Shown piece by piece: positions 8,327 to 15,431 of a DNA stretch of 16,204 nt. Under the pieces are notes generated by a model that was given only the letters and a program-made list of their open reading frames with translations, made no database searches and was not told the DNA's origin. The position numbers and the translations under genes were made by a program. Location of the stretch: NCBI GenBank assembly GCA_964605715.1, contig CAZSDV010000049.1, positions 1-16,204 on the forward strand, written 5' to 3'. This DNA comes from JAPUME01 sp964605715 (GTDB taxonomy: Bacteria; Acidobacteriota; Terriglobia; UBA7540; JAPUME01). The first letter of the stretch is position 1; the number at the start of each line of letters is the position of its first letter.

Positions 8327-8393
8327 CAGTATGACCTCCGACATTTACCAAAACTACGGGTATTTGTTTAGTGTGTTGTTGATAGATTATAGA

Positions 8394-8422
8394 ATAATAG
8401 TTATGTTAATTTTTGTAAACAA
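8394..8422 (-). promoter_or_regulatory. Candidate dnaK promoter
   Basis: On the minus strand, TTGTTT (8417-8422) and TATTAT (8394-8399) are separated by 17 bases, a sigma-70-like arrangement. A better -10 word, TATAAT, lies at 8386-8391 but has no well-spaced -35. The -35 hexamer falls inside the imperfect direct repeat at 8412-8435, so a repressor bound to that repeat would block it. The region is very AT-rich and chance matches are common. Confidence 0.4.
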
Positions 8423-8502
8423 GTAATAATAGGGATACAATTGAAATAAATACTTATTCGGTTTTAACTGATCAATCCTTGGTAAACATGTAATAAGTAG
8501 GA
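8412..8502. repeat. Imperfect 24-bp direct repeat upstream of dnaK
   Basis: Two copies, 8412-8435 and 8479-8502, share 19 of 24 bases, with the common core GTAAACA-GTAATAA. Their starts are 67 bases apart. The first copy overlaps the candidate dnaK -35 box; the second lies in the loop of the 13-bp inverted repeat. They could be operator sites for HspR or another regulator, but the sequence does not match the known HspR operator. Confidence 0.5.
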
Positions 8503-8522
8503 TTTTTCTGTTAAAACCGAAT
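8456..8522. repeat. Perfect 13-bp inverted repeat between hsp20 and dnaK
   Basis: ATTCGGTTTTAAC at 8456-8468 is exactly complementary to GTTAAAACCGAAT at 8510-8522, with a 41-base spacer. Inside the spacer AATCCT and AGGATT form a second, nested pair, so the transcript could fold into a two-tier hairpin. The outer arm begins one base after the hsp20 stop codon (TAA, 8526-8524). It may terminate or stabilise the hsp20 message or serve as a protein-binding site for dnaK. There is no strong T tract and the loop is long, so a standard intrinsic terminator is unlikely. Confidence 0.85.
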
Positions 8523-8523
8523 T

Positions 8524-8964
8524 TTATTTAACAGCAATATCTATTCTCTTCCGTTTGAATTCTTCCCGCTTGGGCAAAATAACGGTAAGCAGTCCATCCT
8601 TATATTGTGCAGAAACCTTTTTAGAATCTACAATATCTGGAATAGAAATTACGCGTTTAAATCCACCATAGGAACGTTCATTAAATTTCATACCAAAAGT
8701 ATTTGTTTGATTATCAACTTTTTTTTCCCCTTCCAGGGATAATGACCCATTTTCAATACTTATTCTTACCTTTGCCGGGTCGACCCCTGGAATTTCAGCT
8801 TTAACAATCAAATTTTCTTTACTTTCACGCATGTCTAATGATGGACTCCATTCATATTCATCTCTTTCGCAAGATAAAGGGTCTAAATCATAGTTAAAAC
8901 CCAAGAAAACATCCTGATTGTCCAATAAATTGTAATTAAATGGTTCCCATTTCAATAACATCAT
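8524..8964 (-). CDS. Small heat-shock protein, Hsp20/alpha-crystallin family
   Basis: ATP-independent holdase that keeps unfolded proteins soluble for DnaK/DnaJ. The alpha-crystallin domain covers about residues 39-132 and ends in the hallmark GLLTVILPK (124-132), preceded by RSYGGFKRVISIPD. The C-terminal tail holds the IxI oligomerisation motif as IDI (141-143). The short N-terminal arm (MMLLKWEPFN...) and the length of 146 residues are typical. AAGGAGG (8970-8976) lies five bases before ATG 8964, a near-ideal ribosome site; ATG 8961 directly after it is an alternative start. The gene has its own strong promoter at 9001-9029 and sits upstream of dnaK on the same strand with 197 bases between, so the two may be separately or jointly heat-induced. 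Confidence 0.95.
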   Translation of the reverse strand: MMLLKWEPFNYNLLDNQDVFLGFNYDLDPLSCERDEYEWSPSLDMRESKENLIVKAEIPGVDPAKVRISIENGSLSLEGEKKVDNQTNTFGMKFNERSYGGFKRVISIPDIVDSKKVSAQYKDGLLTVILPKREEFKRKRIDIAVK

Positions 8965-9000
8965 GTTGGCCTCCTTGAAATTTATAATGAGTGTATAAGG

Positions 9001-9029
9001 ATAATATTATATGCGTATTACATTGTCAA
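9001..9029 (-). promoter_or_regulatory. Strong sigma-70-type promoter of hsp20
   Basis: On the minus strand a perfect TTGACA (9024-9029) is followed after 17 bases by TATTAT (9001-9006). This leaves a short leader of about 30 bases before the ribosome site at 8970-8976. The leader is AT-rich. The housekeeping form of the promoter suggests heat control by a repressor rather than a dedicated sigma factor; this is inference. No CIRCE or HAIR repeat overlaps it. Confidence 0.72.
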
Positions 9030-9150
9030 GTATTATAATTTAACAATTGGTAAAATTTAGTTTGGTTAACCCATCACTCAATACCATTAAATATTAATAA
9101 ATATTTTGTTAACCTACCTAAAAACCCTATTTAATCTAAATTTTCATTTC

Positions 9151-9180
9151 TTAAGAATATTCTTTAATTTTATGTATAAT
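9151..9180 (+). promoter_or_regulatory. Candidate queF promoter
   Basis: A perfect -10 word TATAAT lies at 9175-9180, about 50 bases before the queF start, with TTAAGA at 9151-9156 (four of six matches to TTGACA) 18 bases upstream. The whole 9030-9232 interval is very AT-rich, so chance matches are expected. It is divergent from the hsp20 promoter. No preQ1 riboswitch is recognisable in the leader. Confidence 0.45.
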
Positions 9181-9232
9181 TTTGATTATTACTCTAATCA
9201 ATTTCTAAAAATTTTATGTTGAAGGAGGCTTC

Positions 9233-9655
9233 GTGGGCACAAAGAGCGCTGTAATTAAAAATTATACTGATGAGCATGCGAAATCAGGTTTGGCAGCTTC
9301 GTTACCAGAAATACAAACGTGGTTAAACCAATACCCTAATTACAAGATCACAATCAAAATTCCAGAATATACATCTATATGCCCAAAGACAGGGCTTCCT
9401 GATTTTGGAACGTTAACAATTAATTACGTTCCAAACAAAAAATGCATCGAATTAAAGTCGCTAAAAGATTACATTTTTTCATACCGTAATCTTGGTATAT
9501 TTTATGAAAATGCAGTAAATAGGGTCCTTAAAGACATGGTTTTCGCTTGTAAGCCAAAGTGGGCAACAGTTCGTGGAGATTTTACTTCACGTGGAGGAAT
9601 TCAAACAGCTATTGAGGCCCAATACCGTAAATTTGAAAAAACAAAATATTTATGA
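9233..9655 (+). CDS. queF: NADPH-dependent 7-cyano-7-deazaguanine (preQ0) reductase QueF
   Basis: Reduces the nitrile of preQ0 to the amine preQ1 using NADPH, in queuosine tRNA modification. It is a short, single-domain (unimodular) member of 140 residues with the tunnelling fold. The catalytic block reads SICPKTGLPDFGT with nucleophile Cys50 and acid Asp57. The QueF motif is ELKSLKDYIF (73-82), which separates QueF from GTP cyclohydrolase I. RGGI (110-113) is also conserved. FYEN (90-93) has Tyr91 where the characterised enzymes have His before the conserved Glu. The start is GTG 9233, four bases after AGGAGG (9223-9228); the nearby ATG at 9216 is in another frame. The gene appears monocistronic, and queA lies further right on the opposite strand. 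Confidence 0.95.
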   Translation: MGTKSAVIKNYTDEHAKSGLAASLPEIQTWLNQYPNYKITIKIPEYTSICPKTGLPDFGTLTINYVPNKKCIELKSLKDYIFSYRNLGIFYENAVNRVLKDMVFACKPKWATVRGDFTSRGGIQTAIEAQYRKFEKTKYL

Positions 9656-9669
9656 CGCATTTTAAATAC

Positions 9670-9685
9670 TTAATTTCAAAATTAA
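9670..9685 (+). terminator. AT-only hairpin after queF
   Basis: TTAATTT, CA, AAATTAA form a perfect 7-bp inverted repeat 15 bases beyond the queF stop. All pairs are A-T and no T tract follows, so it would be a weak terminator at best. In DNA this AT-rich, chance occurrence is quite possible. Confidence 0.2.
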
Positions 9686-9769
9686 TTGCAAATTACTAAC
9701 TATCTTTAAGACCATGTCCTAGAAACCAACCTTAGTGGATATTTTCCATCTTAATTGTAATAATTACTT

Positions 9770-11284
9770 ATGAATAATAGTCCCCCAATTTTAGAGGTTC
9801 AAACCCAGTCCCCTGGATCTCCCTTCAATTCACGGGTTTTCATTCCTAAAGCAACTTATTTCCTTCTTGCAATTAATACTTTATTTTTTATTTTGACCTC
9901 TATTCTTTCTTCAATGGAGACTTCTGATTCCTGGCAGGGCCTACGATTATGGCTTACAGGAATCCCTCAAAATCCAGAACAGAGTGATCTTTTTAAGGAA
10001 CTCCTACTTTCCTATGGAGCAGCGTACCGCCCATATTTTGAAAAAGGGGAGTATTTCCGCCTTGTAATGCCCATTTTCTTGCATATTGGGTTGATCCATC
10101 TTCTGGTTAATAACTTTGCTCTCTACATTCTTGGCCGAATCCTTGAAAGAGTGTATGGATATGGTCATTACATCCTCCTCTATATTGGAGCTGGGGTTGC
10201 AAGTAGTGCTTTAAGTATGGCCATGGGTCCAAACATCTCGGCTGGCGCCTCTGGGTCCATATTTGGTATAGCTGGGAGTCTTTTAGTTATTGGCCTGCGG
10301 CACCAACAATCCATTCCTTATTCGCTGCGAAAGGCCTTTGGGCGGGGAATCCTCCCTTTTATTCTTATCAATCTTGCCCTAGGTTTGATGCTTCCAATAG
10401 TGGATAATTGGGGCCACCTGGGAGGCCTAATAGGTGGTTGCCTCATAACCTACCTTATCCAGCCTCCAGTGGTATCCAGTCCGTCTGGACCCCCCTCCAC
10501 TGAAGAGCCATCTCAAGGAATTGCTGTTATTCCTTTTCTTGTTGTTACCTTAGCTTTCTCTTTTGCAGTTTCACACTTTTTGGCTGGCCGCCAAGTCAAT
10601 GAGGTTTTAAAACGAGCAGATAGCTTTTTGGGGCAGGGACAGTTTGACCAAGTCCTTAGAGAACTCGAACCTCTCGACCAGACAAAACCACACAATGAAC
10701 GTGTCCGCATACAAAAAGCTGTAGCCCACCTTGGCCTCGGGAACCTCATTGAAACTCGCGAGCTTCTTAATGATGCTCTAAAAGATAACCCCAATTCCTT
10801 ATTTGCAAGAATAGCCCTTGCTGCACTCCATAGAAAACAAGGTGACTCCGATAGTGCAGAAAGACAATATCGACTCTTGGCTGGGCCGGACTCTAAAAAT
10901 GGAGACGTTCGTCGCTTTTTCGCTGATGCCAGCTTCCAAATTAAACTTTATGAGGAAGCAATTAGACAATATCAACAAGCTCTTTCCTTTAACAAAAATG
11001 ACGCTCTTTCCCACAACAATCTTGCTTGGCTATACGCCACTACAGAAAACCCTGATTTTCACCGCCCTCGATCTGCCCTAAAACACGCCACTCTTGCGGT
11101 CGAAATGACCCGCTGGCAAAATCCCACTTTAATTGACACTCTGGCCGAAGCTTACTATGCAAACGGCCTCCATCAAGACGCCATTAAAACCCAACAAAAA
11201 GCTCTTCAGTTGGAGCCGACAAATAAAATATTCCAAAAACATTTAAAGCGGTATCGTCTAGCACTTACCGAAAGGAAGCTTTAA
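9770..11284 (+). CDS. Rhomboid-family intramembrane serine protease fused to TPR domain
   Basis: Membrane protease that cleaves within or near transmembrane helices. The six-helix rhomboid core spans about residues 27-232. HIGLIHLLVN (105-114) supplies the oxyanion-side His and Asn, GASG carries the catalytic Ser161, and NWGHLGG carries His216; all key residues are intact. A long loop of about 50 residues (48-98) separates the first and second membrane helices. A further hydrophobic segment (about 251-273) anchors a C-terminal region (about 280-504) made of tetratricopeptide repeats, for example in QYQQALSFNKNDALSHNNLAWLYA. The TPRs probably bind substrates or partner proteins. The substrate is unknown. 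ATG 9770 has no clear ribosome site. The UPF0182 gene follows after 75 bases. Confidence 0.92.
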   Translation: MNNSPPILEVQTQSPGSPFNSRVFIPKATYFLLAINTLFFILTSILSSMETSDSWQGLRLWLTGIPQNPEQSDLFKELLLSYGAAYRPYFEKGEYFRLVMPIFLHIGLIHLLVNNFALYILGRILERVYGYGHYILLYIGAGVASSALSMAMGPNISAGASGSIFGIAGSLLVIGLRHQQSIPYSLRKAFGRGILPFILINLALGLMLPIVDNWGHLGGLIGGCLITYLIQPPVVSSPSGPPSTEEPSQGIAVIPFLVVTLAFSFAVSHFLAGRQVNEVLKRADSFLGQGQFDQVLRELEPLDQTKPHNERVRIQKAVAHLGLGNLIETRELLNDALKDNPNSLFARIALAALHRKQGDSDSAERQYRLLAGPDSKNGDVRRFFADASFQIKLYEEAIRQYQQALSFNKNDALSHNNLAWLYATTENPDFHRPRSALKHATLAVEMTRWQNPTLIDTLAEAYYANGLHQDAIKTQQKALQLEPTNKIFQKHLKRYRLALTERKL

Positions 11285-11296
11285 GGATCCTTTTTT
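11271..11296 (+). terminator. Possible terminator at the end of the rhomboid gene
   Basis: AAAGGA (11271-11276) pairs with TCCTTT (11288-11293), which runs into a six-T tract (11291-11296). The stop codon TAA (11282-11284) falls in the loop. The stem is short and shares Ts with the tract, so partial read-through to the UPF0182 gene is likely. Confidence 0.35.
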
Positions 11297-11359
11297 GGTA
11301 ACATCGTCCGGAGTACTTTAACTTTGCACTTTTCCTGGTATAAGGGTTAAATATACAAA

Positions 11360-14146
11360 ATGGCAACAATAAATCCCAGCCCTAAAAAACCAGCTTTTCT
11401 AATGGCTGGACGAATCCGTATTCTCCTCTTCGGCTTTTTCTTCATCTTAATTGTCCTGCCGCTATTCGGAAGTGGAATTGATCTAATTGTTGATTGGATT
11501 TGGTTTAAAGAGCAGGGTTTTGGGGTTATTTATAAAACAATTCTCAAGTCGAAAATAGGACTCACCAGTCTTGCCTCCATGGGCTTTTTCCTTTTCGTGG
11601 GAGGAAATTTATTTCTTGCACGGCTTGTAGCTAGAAAACAGGGCTTCCGTATCCCAGATGATTCCCTAAGACATGCAACTCTTGACCAGATGGGAACTAT
11701 GATTAAGAAGTTGATCTGGATTGGCCTGGTAGTAGTCGCCTATATGATTGGCAGCTGGGCTTCCACCCACTGGTCAGACTATCTCCTTTACCTAAATTCC
11801 GAACCGTTCAACGAAACTGAACCTTTATTAGGTCTGGACCTAGGTTTCTTCGTCTTTGAGTTATCGTTTATTCGTTTCCTTTTTTACCTATCTTTGTCCA
11901 CCGTAATTTTAACGGGCATAGCAGTCACGTTCTTTTATCTGTTGGAAGGTGGTGTCTCAGCTACACCTAAGGGACCGCGGGTAGCTCCGGCAGCCAGGAC
12001 CCATCTTATGATTTTAGCAGCAGCTTTATTCCTGGTGATCGCCTTCAGCTTCCGGATTTCGATGTACGATCTACTCTTCTCTTCCCGTGGGGTGGTTTTT
12101 GGGGCTAGCTACACAGATGCCCATGCCAGCCTACCTGCGTTGTGGGCACTGCTTGGAGTCTCTGTGTTAACAGCGCTCGCCTGCGTTGTGGGCATCGTAC
12201 AGGGATCGCTACGTTATCCCATCTTGGGCATCGTAGGACTCACGATTATCGGCTTTCTAGGTGGCAAAGCCTATCCGGAAATAGTACAGAGATTCAGCGT
12301 TGCACCGAACGAGATTGAGAAAGAAACTCCCTACATCAAGCGTAATATTGAGTACACGCTTAAGGGGTATGGTCTCAACCGTTTTGAGCAACGTCAATTT
12401 GCCGCTTCAGAAGATCTCAGCTCAGAAGACATTCGCCGCAATGAAGGAACAATCCGGAACATTCGCCTCTGGGACCATGAGCCGCTACTCAGTACCTTTG
12501 CGCAACTTCAGGAGATTCGCACTTACTACGATTTTAAGGACGTTGACAATGACCGCTATTGGCTTGACGGAACCTACCGACAGGTATCCCTTTCTCCTCG
12601 GGAACTTTCCTATGCTAACCTTCCTAGCAAGGCCTGGATCAACCATCACTTAAATTACACACATGGCTATGGGCTCTGTCTTGGGCCGGTTAACGAATCG
12701 ACACGTGAAGGTCTCCCGAACCTATTTATCAAGAATATCCCTCCCATTTCCACTACTGATGTGCAGGTGGCACGACCTGAGGTTTACTATGGTGAAATGG
12801 GAAACGAGTACTGTATTGTAAATTCACGGGCCCAGGAATTTGACTACCCTTCTGGTGATCAGAATGTCTATAGCGCCTATGAGGGTACTGGTGGATTGCA
12901 GATAGGCAGCTTATTGCGACGGCTCCTTTTTGCTATCAAATTCAAGGAAACTAAAATTCTGCTCTCGCAGGACATCCAATCGGAAAGTCGAGTGATGATC
13001 TACCGGCAGGTAATGGAGCGGACTCAGCGGCTCACCCCTTTCATTGAATTTGATCAAGACCCTTACATGGTGATTGATAAGGCGGGGCATCTTTGGTGGA
13101 TGCTCGACGGCTATACAATTTCAGGCCAGTTCCCTTACTCCGAACCAGTCAAACGTGGGGTTAACTACATTCGTAATGCAGTTAAGGTAACTGTTAATGC
13201 TTATGACGGACGGATGAACTATTACCTTGCTGACAATACTGATCCACTTATCCGTGCATATGTAAATATTTTCCCCGGGGTATTCGCACCACTCTCAGAA
13301 ATGCCGGAGGACCTGCGCGATCACATCCGCTACCCACAAGATATGTTCTCCATGCAAGCACAAATGTATTCCAATTACCACATGACCGACCCGCGCGTTT
13401 TCTACAATAAAGAGGACTTGTGGAGGGTAACGCAAAAAGATTCGGTGGACGGTACACAAACAGCAATGAAACCCTACTACACCATCATGAAACTCCCTGA
13501 GGTCGGAAAAAGCGAAGAATTCATTCTCATGATTCCTTTCACTCCAGCCCGCAAGAATAACATGATCGCTTGGATGGCAGCCCGCTGCGATGGGGACGAC
13601 TACGGCAAGGTTCTTGTCTTTAATTTCCCTAAACAGAAGCTGGTCTATGGCCCGCAACAGATCGAATCTAGGATTGACCAGCAACCGGAAATCTCACAGC
13701 AATTAACTCTGTGGGACCAAGGTGGATCAAAGGTAATCCGTGGCACTCTACTCGTAATCCCAATTGAAAATTCCGTTCTCTATGTCGAGCCACTGTACCT
13801 GGCAGCCGAGGCTGGTGGAGGATTACCAGAAATGCGGCGCGTTATCGTCTCCTATGCTGATCGTGTAGTGATGGAGCCAAGCCTCGACGAAGCCCTATCC
13901 AAAATCTTTGGGCAGTTAGACAGCAGCCCAACAACTTCACCCGGAGAAAAAAGGATGCAGCTGGATTCTGGTCAAGATCAACAACTCTCTCAGTCAACCA
14001 GTGCCAGTATGGATGCGCTAACCCAGGAAGCAATCCGGCTCTTTGAGAGTGCCCAAGGAAAGATGCGTAGAGGTAACCTAGCTGGCTATGCGACAGATAT
14101 CGAGAGACTAGGCAAGACTCTCAGGCAAATGGGAACCTCTCGATAA
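11360..14146 (+). CDS. UPF0182 family integral membrane protein
   Basis: Large membrane protein of unknown function (UPF0182, COG1615). The N-terminal third, to about residue 305, has about seven hydrophobic segments, starting with ILLFGFFFILIVLPLFG, then the family block DWIWFKEQGFGVIYKT. The rest is a long globular part, probably outside the cytoplasmic membrane, with family motifs RPEVYYGE, YPSGDQNVYSAYEGTGG, IEFDQDPYMVIDKAG and a WMLDGYT...PYS segment. A low-complexity linker rich in Ser, Thr and Gln (about 855-885) precedes a short helical C-terminus (ALTQEAIRLFESAQ...). At 928 residues it has normal family length and no breaks. ATG 11360 has no strong ribosome site; AAGGG lies too far upstream. 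It may be expressed with the rhomboid-TPR gene. No biochemical role can be assigned. Confidence 0.9.
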   Translation: MATINPSPKKPAFLMAGRIRILLFGFFFILIVLPLFGSGIDLIVDWIWFKEQGFGVIYKTILKSKIGLTSLASMGFFLFVGGNLFLARLVARKQGFRIPDDSLRHATLDQMGTMIKKLIWIGLVVVAYMIGSWASTHWSDYLLYLNSEPFNETEPLLGLDLGFFVFELSFIRFLFYLSLSTVILTGIAVTFFYLLEGGVSATPKGPRVAPAARTHLMILAAALFLVIAFSFRISMYDLLFSSRGVVFGASYTDAHASLPALWALLGVSVLTALACVVGIVQGSLRYPILGIVGLTIIGFLGGKAYPEIVQRFSVAPNEIEKETPYIKRNIEYTLKGYGLNRFEQRQFAASEDLSSEDIRRNEGTIRNIRLWDHEPLLSTFAQLQEIRTYYDFKDVDNDRYWLDGTYRQVSLSPRELSYANLPSKAWINHHLNYTHGYGLCLGPVNESTREGLPNLFIKNIPPISTTDVQVARPEVYYGEMGNEYCIVNSRAQEFDYPSGDQNVYSAYEGTGGLQIGSLLRRLLFAIKFKETKILLSQDIQSESRVMIYRQVMERTQRLTPFIEFDQDPYMVIDKAGHLWWMLDGYTISGQFPYSEPVKRGVNYIRNAVKVTVNAYDGRMNYYLADNTDPLIRAYVNIFPGVFAPLSEMPEDLRDHIRYPQDMFSMQAQMYSNYHMTDPRVFYNKEDLWRVTQKDSVDGTQTAMKPYYTIMKLPEVGKSEEFILMIPFTPARKNNMIAWMAARCDGDDYGKVLVFNFPKQKLVYGPQQIESRIDQQPEISQQLTLWDQGGSKVIRGTLLVIPIENSVLYVEPLYLAAEAGGGLPEMRRVIVSYADRVVMEPSLDEALSKIFGQLDSSPTTSPGEKRMQLDSGQDQQLSQSTSASMDALTQEAIRLFESAQGKMRRGNLAGYATDIERLGKTLRQMGTSR

Positions 14147-14162
14147 ACAGCCACTTTCTCTC

Positions 14163-15278
14163 CTATATAATCAACATGCAGTCGCCGTAACTGTAAAAGC
14201 GGTACCGATTTTTGATAGCGTGACGGTAAGCGCTAAAAATCAGCTCCTTGCCCCCAAAAGCGGAGACTAACATTAACAGTGTCGAGCATGGCAAATGGAA
14301 ATTAGTCAGCAGCAGCTGAGTGACTTGGAATTTAAATCTGGGCGTACATTTTGGATGAATAAAAAGCCCCGTTTCACCAGTACTGGCGCGAACAATCCCA
14401 TCCCCCAACATTGCCGCATGCTCAAGCGTGCGCACGACTGTAGTCCCTACAGCCACGATACGCCCTGCTGCCTTCTGGGCGCAGCGGATCTTCTTAGCCG
14501 CTAGTTCTGAAATATCATAGGATTCCGGAGGGATCCTATGGTCTTCTACCGCCTTGGTTCTAATCGGCTGAAAGGTGCCAAGGCCAACATGTAGGGTAAT
14601 CTCGCAAGTTTCAACACCTCGCTCTGCCAATACGTCGATGATTTCACGGCTGAAGTGGAGCCCTGCAGTGGGAGCTGCAACCGCACCCCGCACCTTAGCA
14701 TAGACCGTCTGGTAGGCCTCGTAGTCGACATGATCAATCGATCGGTGAATATAAGGAGGGAGAGGGACACACCCTAGCCGGTCTATAAGCGCCTCTACGG
14801 ATTCCGTCCCACTCCTGGAGATAAGCCGAACTAAACGTGACCCATTGTCGCCTCGTTCCAAAATTTCCGCTTCAAGTTCTCCTTCCCCAAATAATATTCT
14901 CTCCCCCGGCCTAACCTTCCGGCCTGGACGTGCCAAAGCCTTCCAAGTGTTCTCACCCTCTTGTTGGACGAGAAATATTTCAATCTGCGTAGATAAGTGT
15001 TCTCCGCGGATTGGGTTGTGTTTTCCGATCTTTTGGGATGTAACGCCCGTGCGCCTTCCGAGTAACCGTGCCGGAAAAACGCGTGTGTTATTAAAAACTA
15101 GTAAGTCTCCGGGCCTAAAAAACTCCGGTAATTCACAAAATTGGTGATCTGTAAAGTTTTTCCTGGCTCGCTCAACAACCATCATACGCGAGCCGTCGCG
15201 TCGTGCCAGCGGACGCTGTGCGATTAGCTCAATTGGCAACGAATAGTCAAATTCCGAGGTCAGCAGTTTATTTCCCAC
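14163..15278 (-). CDS. queA: S-adenosylmethionine:tRNA ribosyltransferase-isomerase QueA
   Basis: Transfers and isomerises the ribosyl group of SAM onto preQ1 at tRNA position 34, giving epoxyqueuosine. Family blocks are FDYSLPIELIAQRPLARRDGSR at the N-terminus, GDLLVFNNTRVFPARL, the PTAGLHFS motif, THV-type strand ITLHVGLGTFQPI, GTTVVRTLE, and the C-terminal LLTNFHLPCSTLLMLV and YRFYSYGDCMLI. At 371 residues it is somewhat longer than usual; the excess is an insert at about 78-97, between LLGRRTG and the strand IEIFLV. The start is GTG 15278, with AGAGG nine bases upstream. It converges with the UPF0182 gene, only 16 bases apart. It acts one step after the QueF product has been inserted into tRNA by Tgt; tgt is not in the window. 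Confidence 0.96.
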   Translation of the reverse strand: MGNKLLTSEFDYSLPIELIAQRPLARRDGSRMMVVERARKNFTDHQFCELPEFFRPGDLLVFNNTRVFPARLLGRRTGVTSQKIGKHNPIRGEHLSTQIEIFLVQQEGENTWKALARPGRKVRPGERILFGEGELEAEILERGDNGSRLVRLISRSGTESVEALIDRLGCVPLPPYIHRSIDHVDYEAYQTVYAKVRGAVAAPTAGLHFSREIIDVLAERGVETCEITLHVGLGTFQPIRTKAVEDHRIPPESYDISELAAKKIRCAQKAAGRIVAVGTTVVRTLEHAAMLGDGIVRASTGETGLFIHPKCTPRFKFQVTQLLLTNFHLPCSTLLMLVSAFGGKELIFSAYRHAIKNRYRFYSYGDCMLII

Positions 15279-15401
15279 CTGAGTGATCCTCTCTAATTTT
15301 GGCTTGGAATGGAATGATGGTGGGCATGGGGGTGGGGTAGAATCAGAAGGCCGGTCGAAATCTCCGGTCTAAAGCAGGGGCATTCCAATTCCTAATATAG
15401 T

Positions 15402-15418
15402 AAAGAGGCATGCCCTTT
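15402..15418 (-). terminator. Possible hairpin after the GMC oxidoreductase gene
   Basis: AAAG, one bulged base, GGCATGCC, CTTT can fold into a short bulged hairpin 13 bases past the GMC stop codon. On the minus strand it is followed by only a weak pyrimidine stretch. It might slow transcription before queA; the rest of 15279-15431 shows no gene and no clear promoter. Confidence 0.25.
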
Positions 15419-15431
15419 CTGTAAGGTAGGG

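Noticed and set aside
8327..8344. ATG at 8344 as the dnaK start
   Set aside because: It would add six residues before the conserved MAKVIGID start and would overlap the GGAGGT ribosome site that serves ATG 8326.
8456..8522. MITE or miniature insertion sequence with 13-bp terminal inverted repeats
   Set aside because: Only 67 bases long, no target-site duplication at its flanks, and no second copy in the window.
8345..9232. CIRCE (HrcA) elements controlling the heat-shock genes
   Set aside because: No TTAGCACTC-N9-GAGTGCTAA or close variant is visible upstream of dnaK or hsp20.
9030..9232. preQ1 riboswitch upstream of queF
   Set aside because: The leader lacks the C/G-rich stem and the A-rich tail arrangement of preQ1-I and shows no preQ1-II-like structure; it is just AT-rich.
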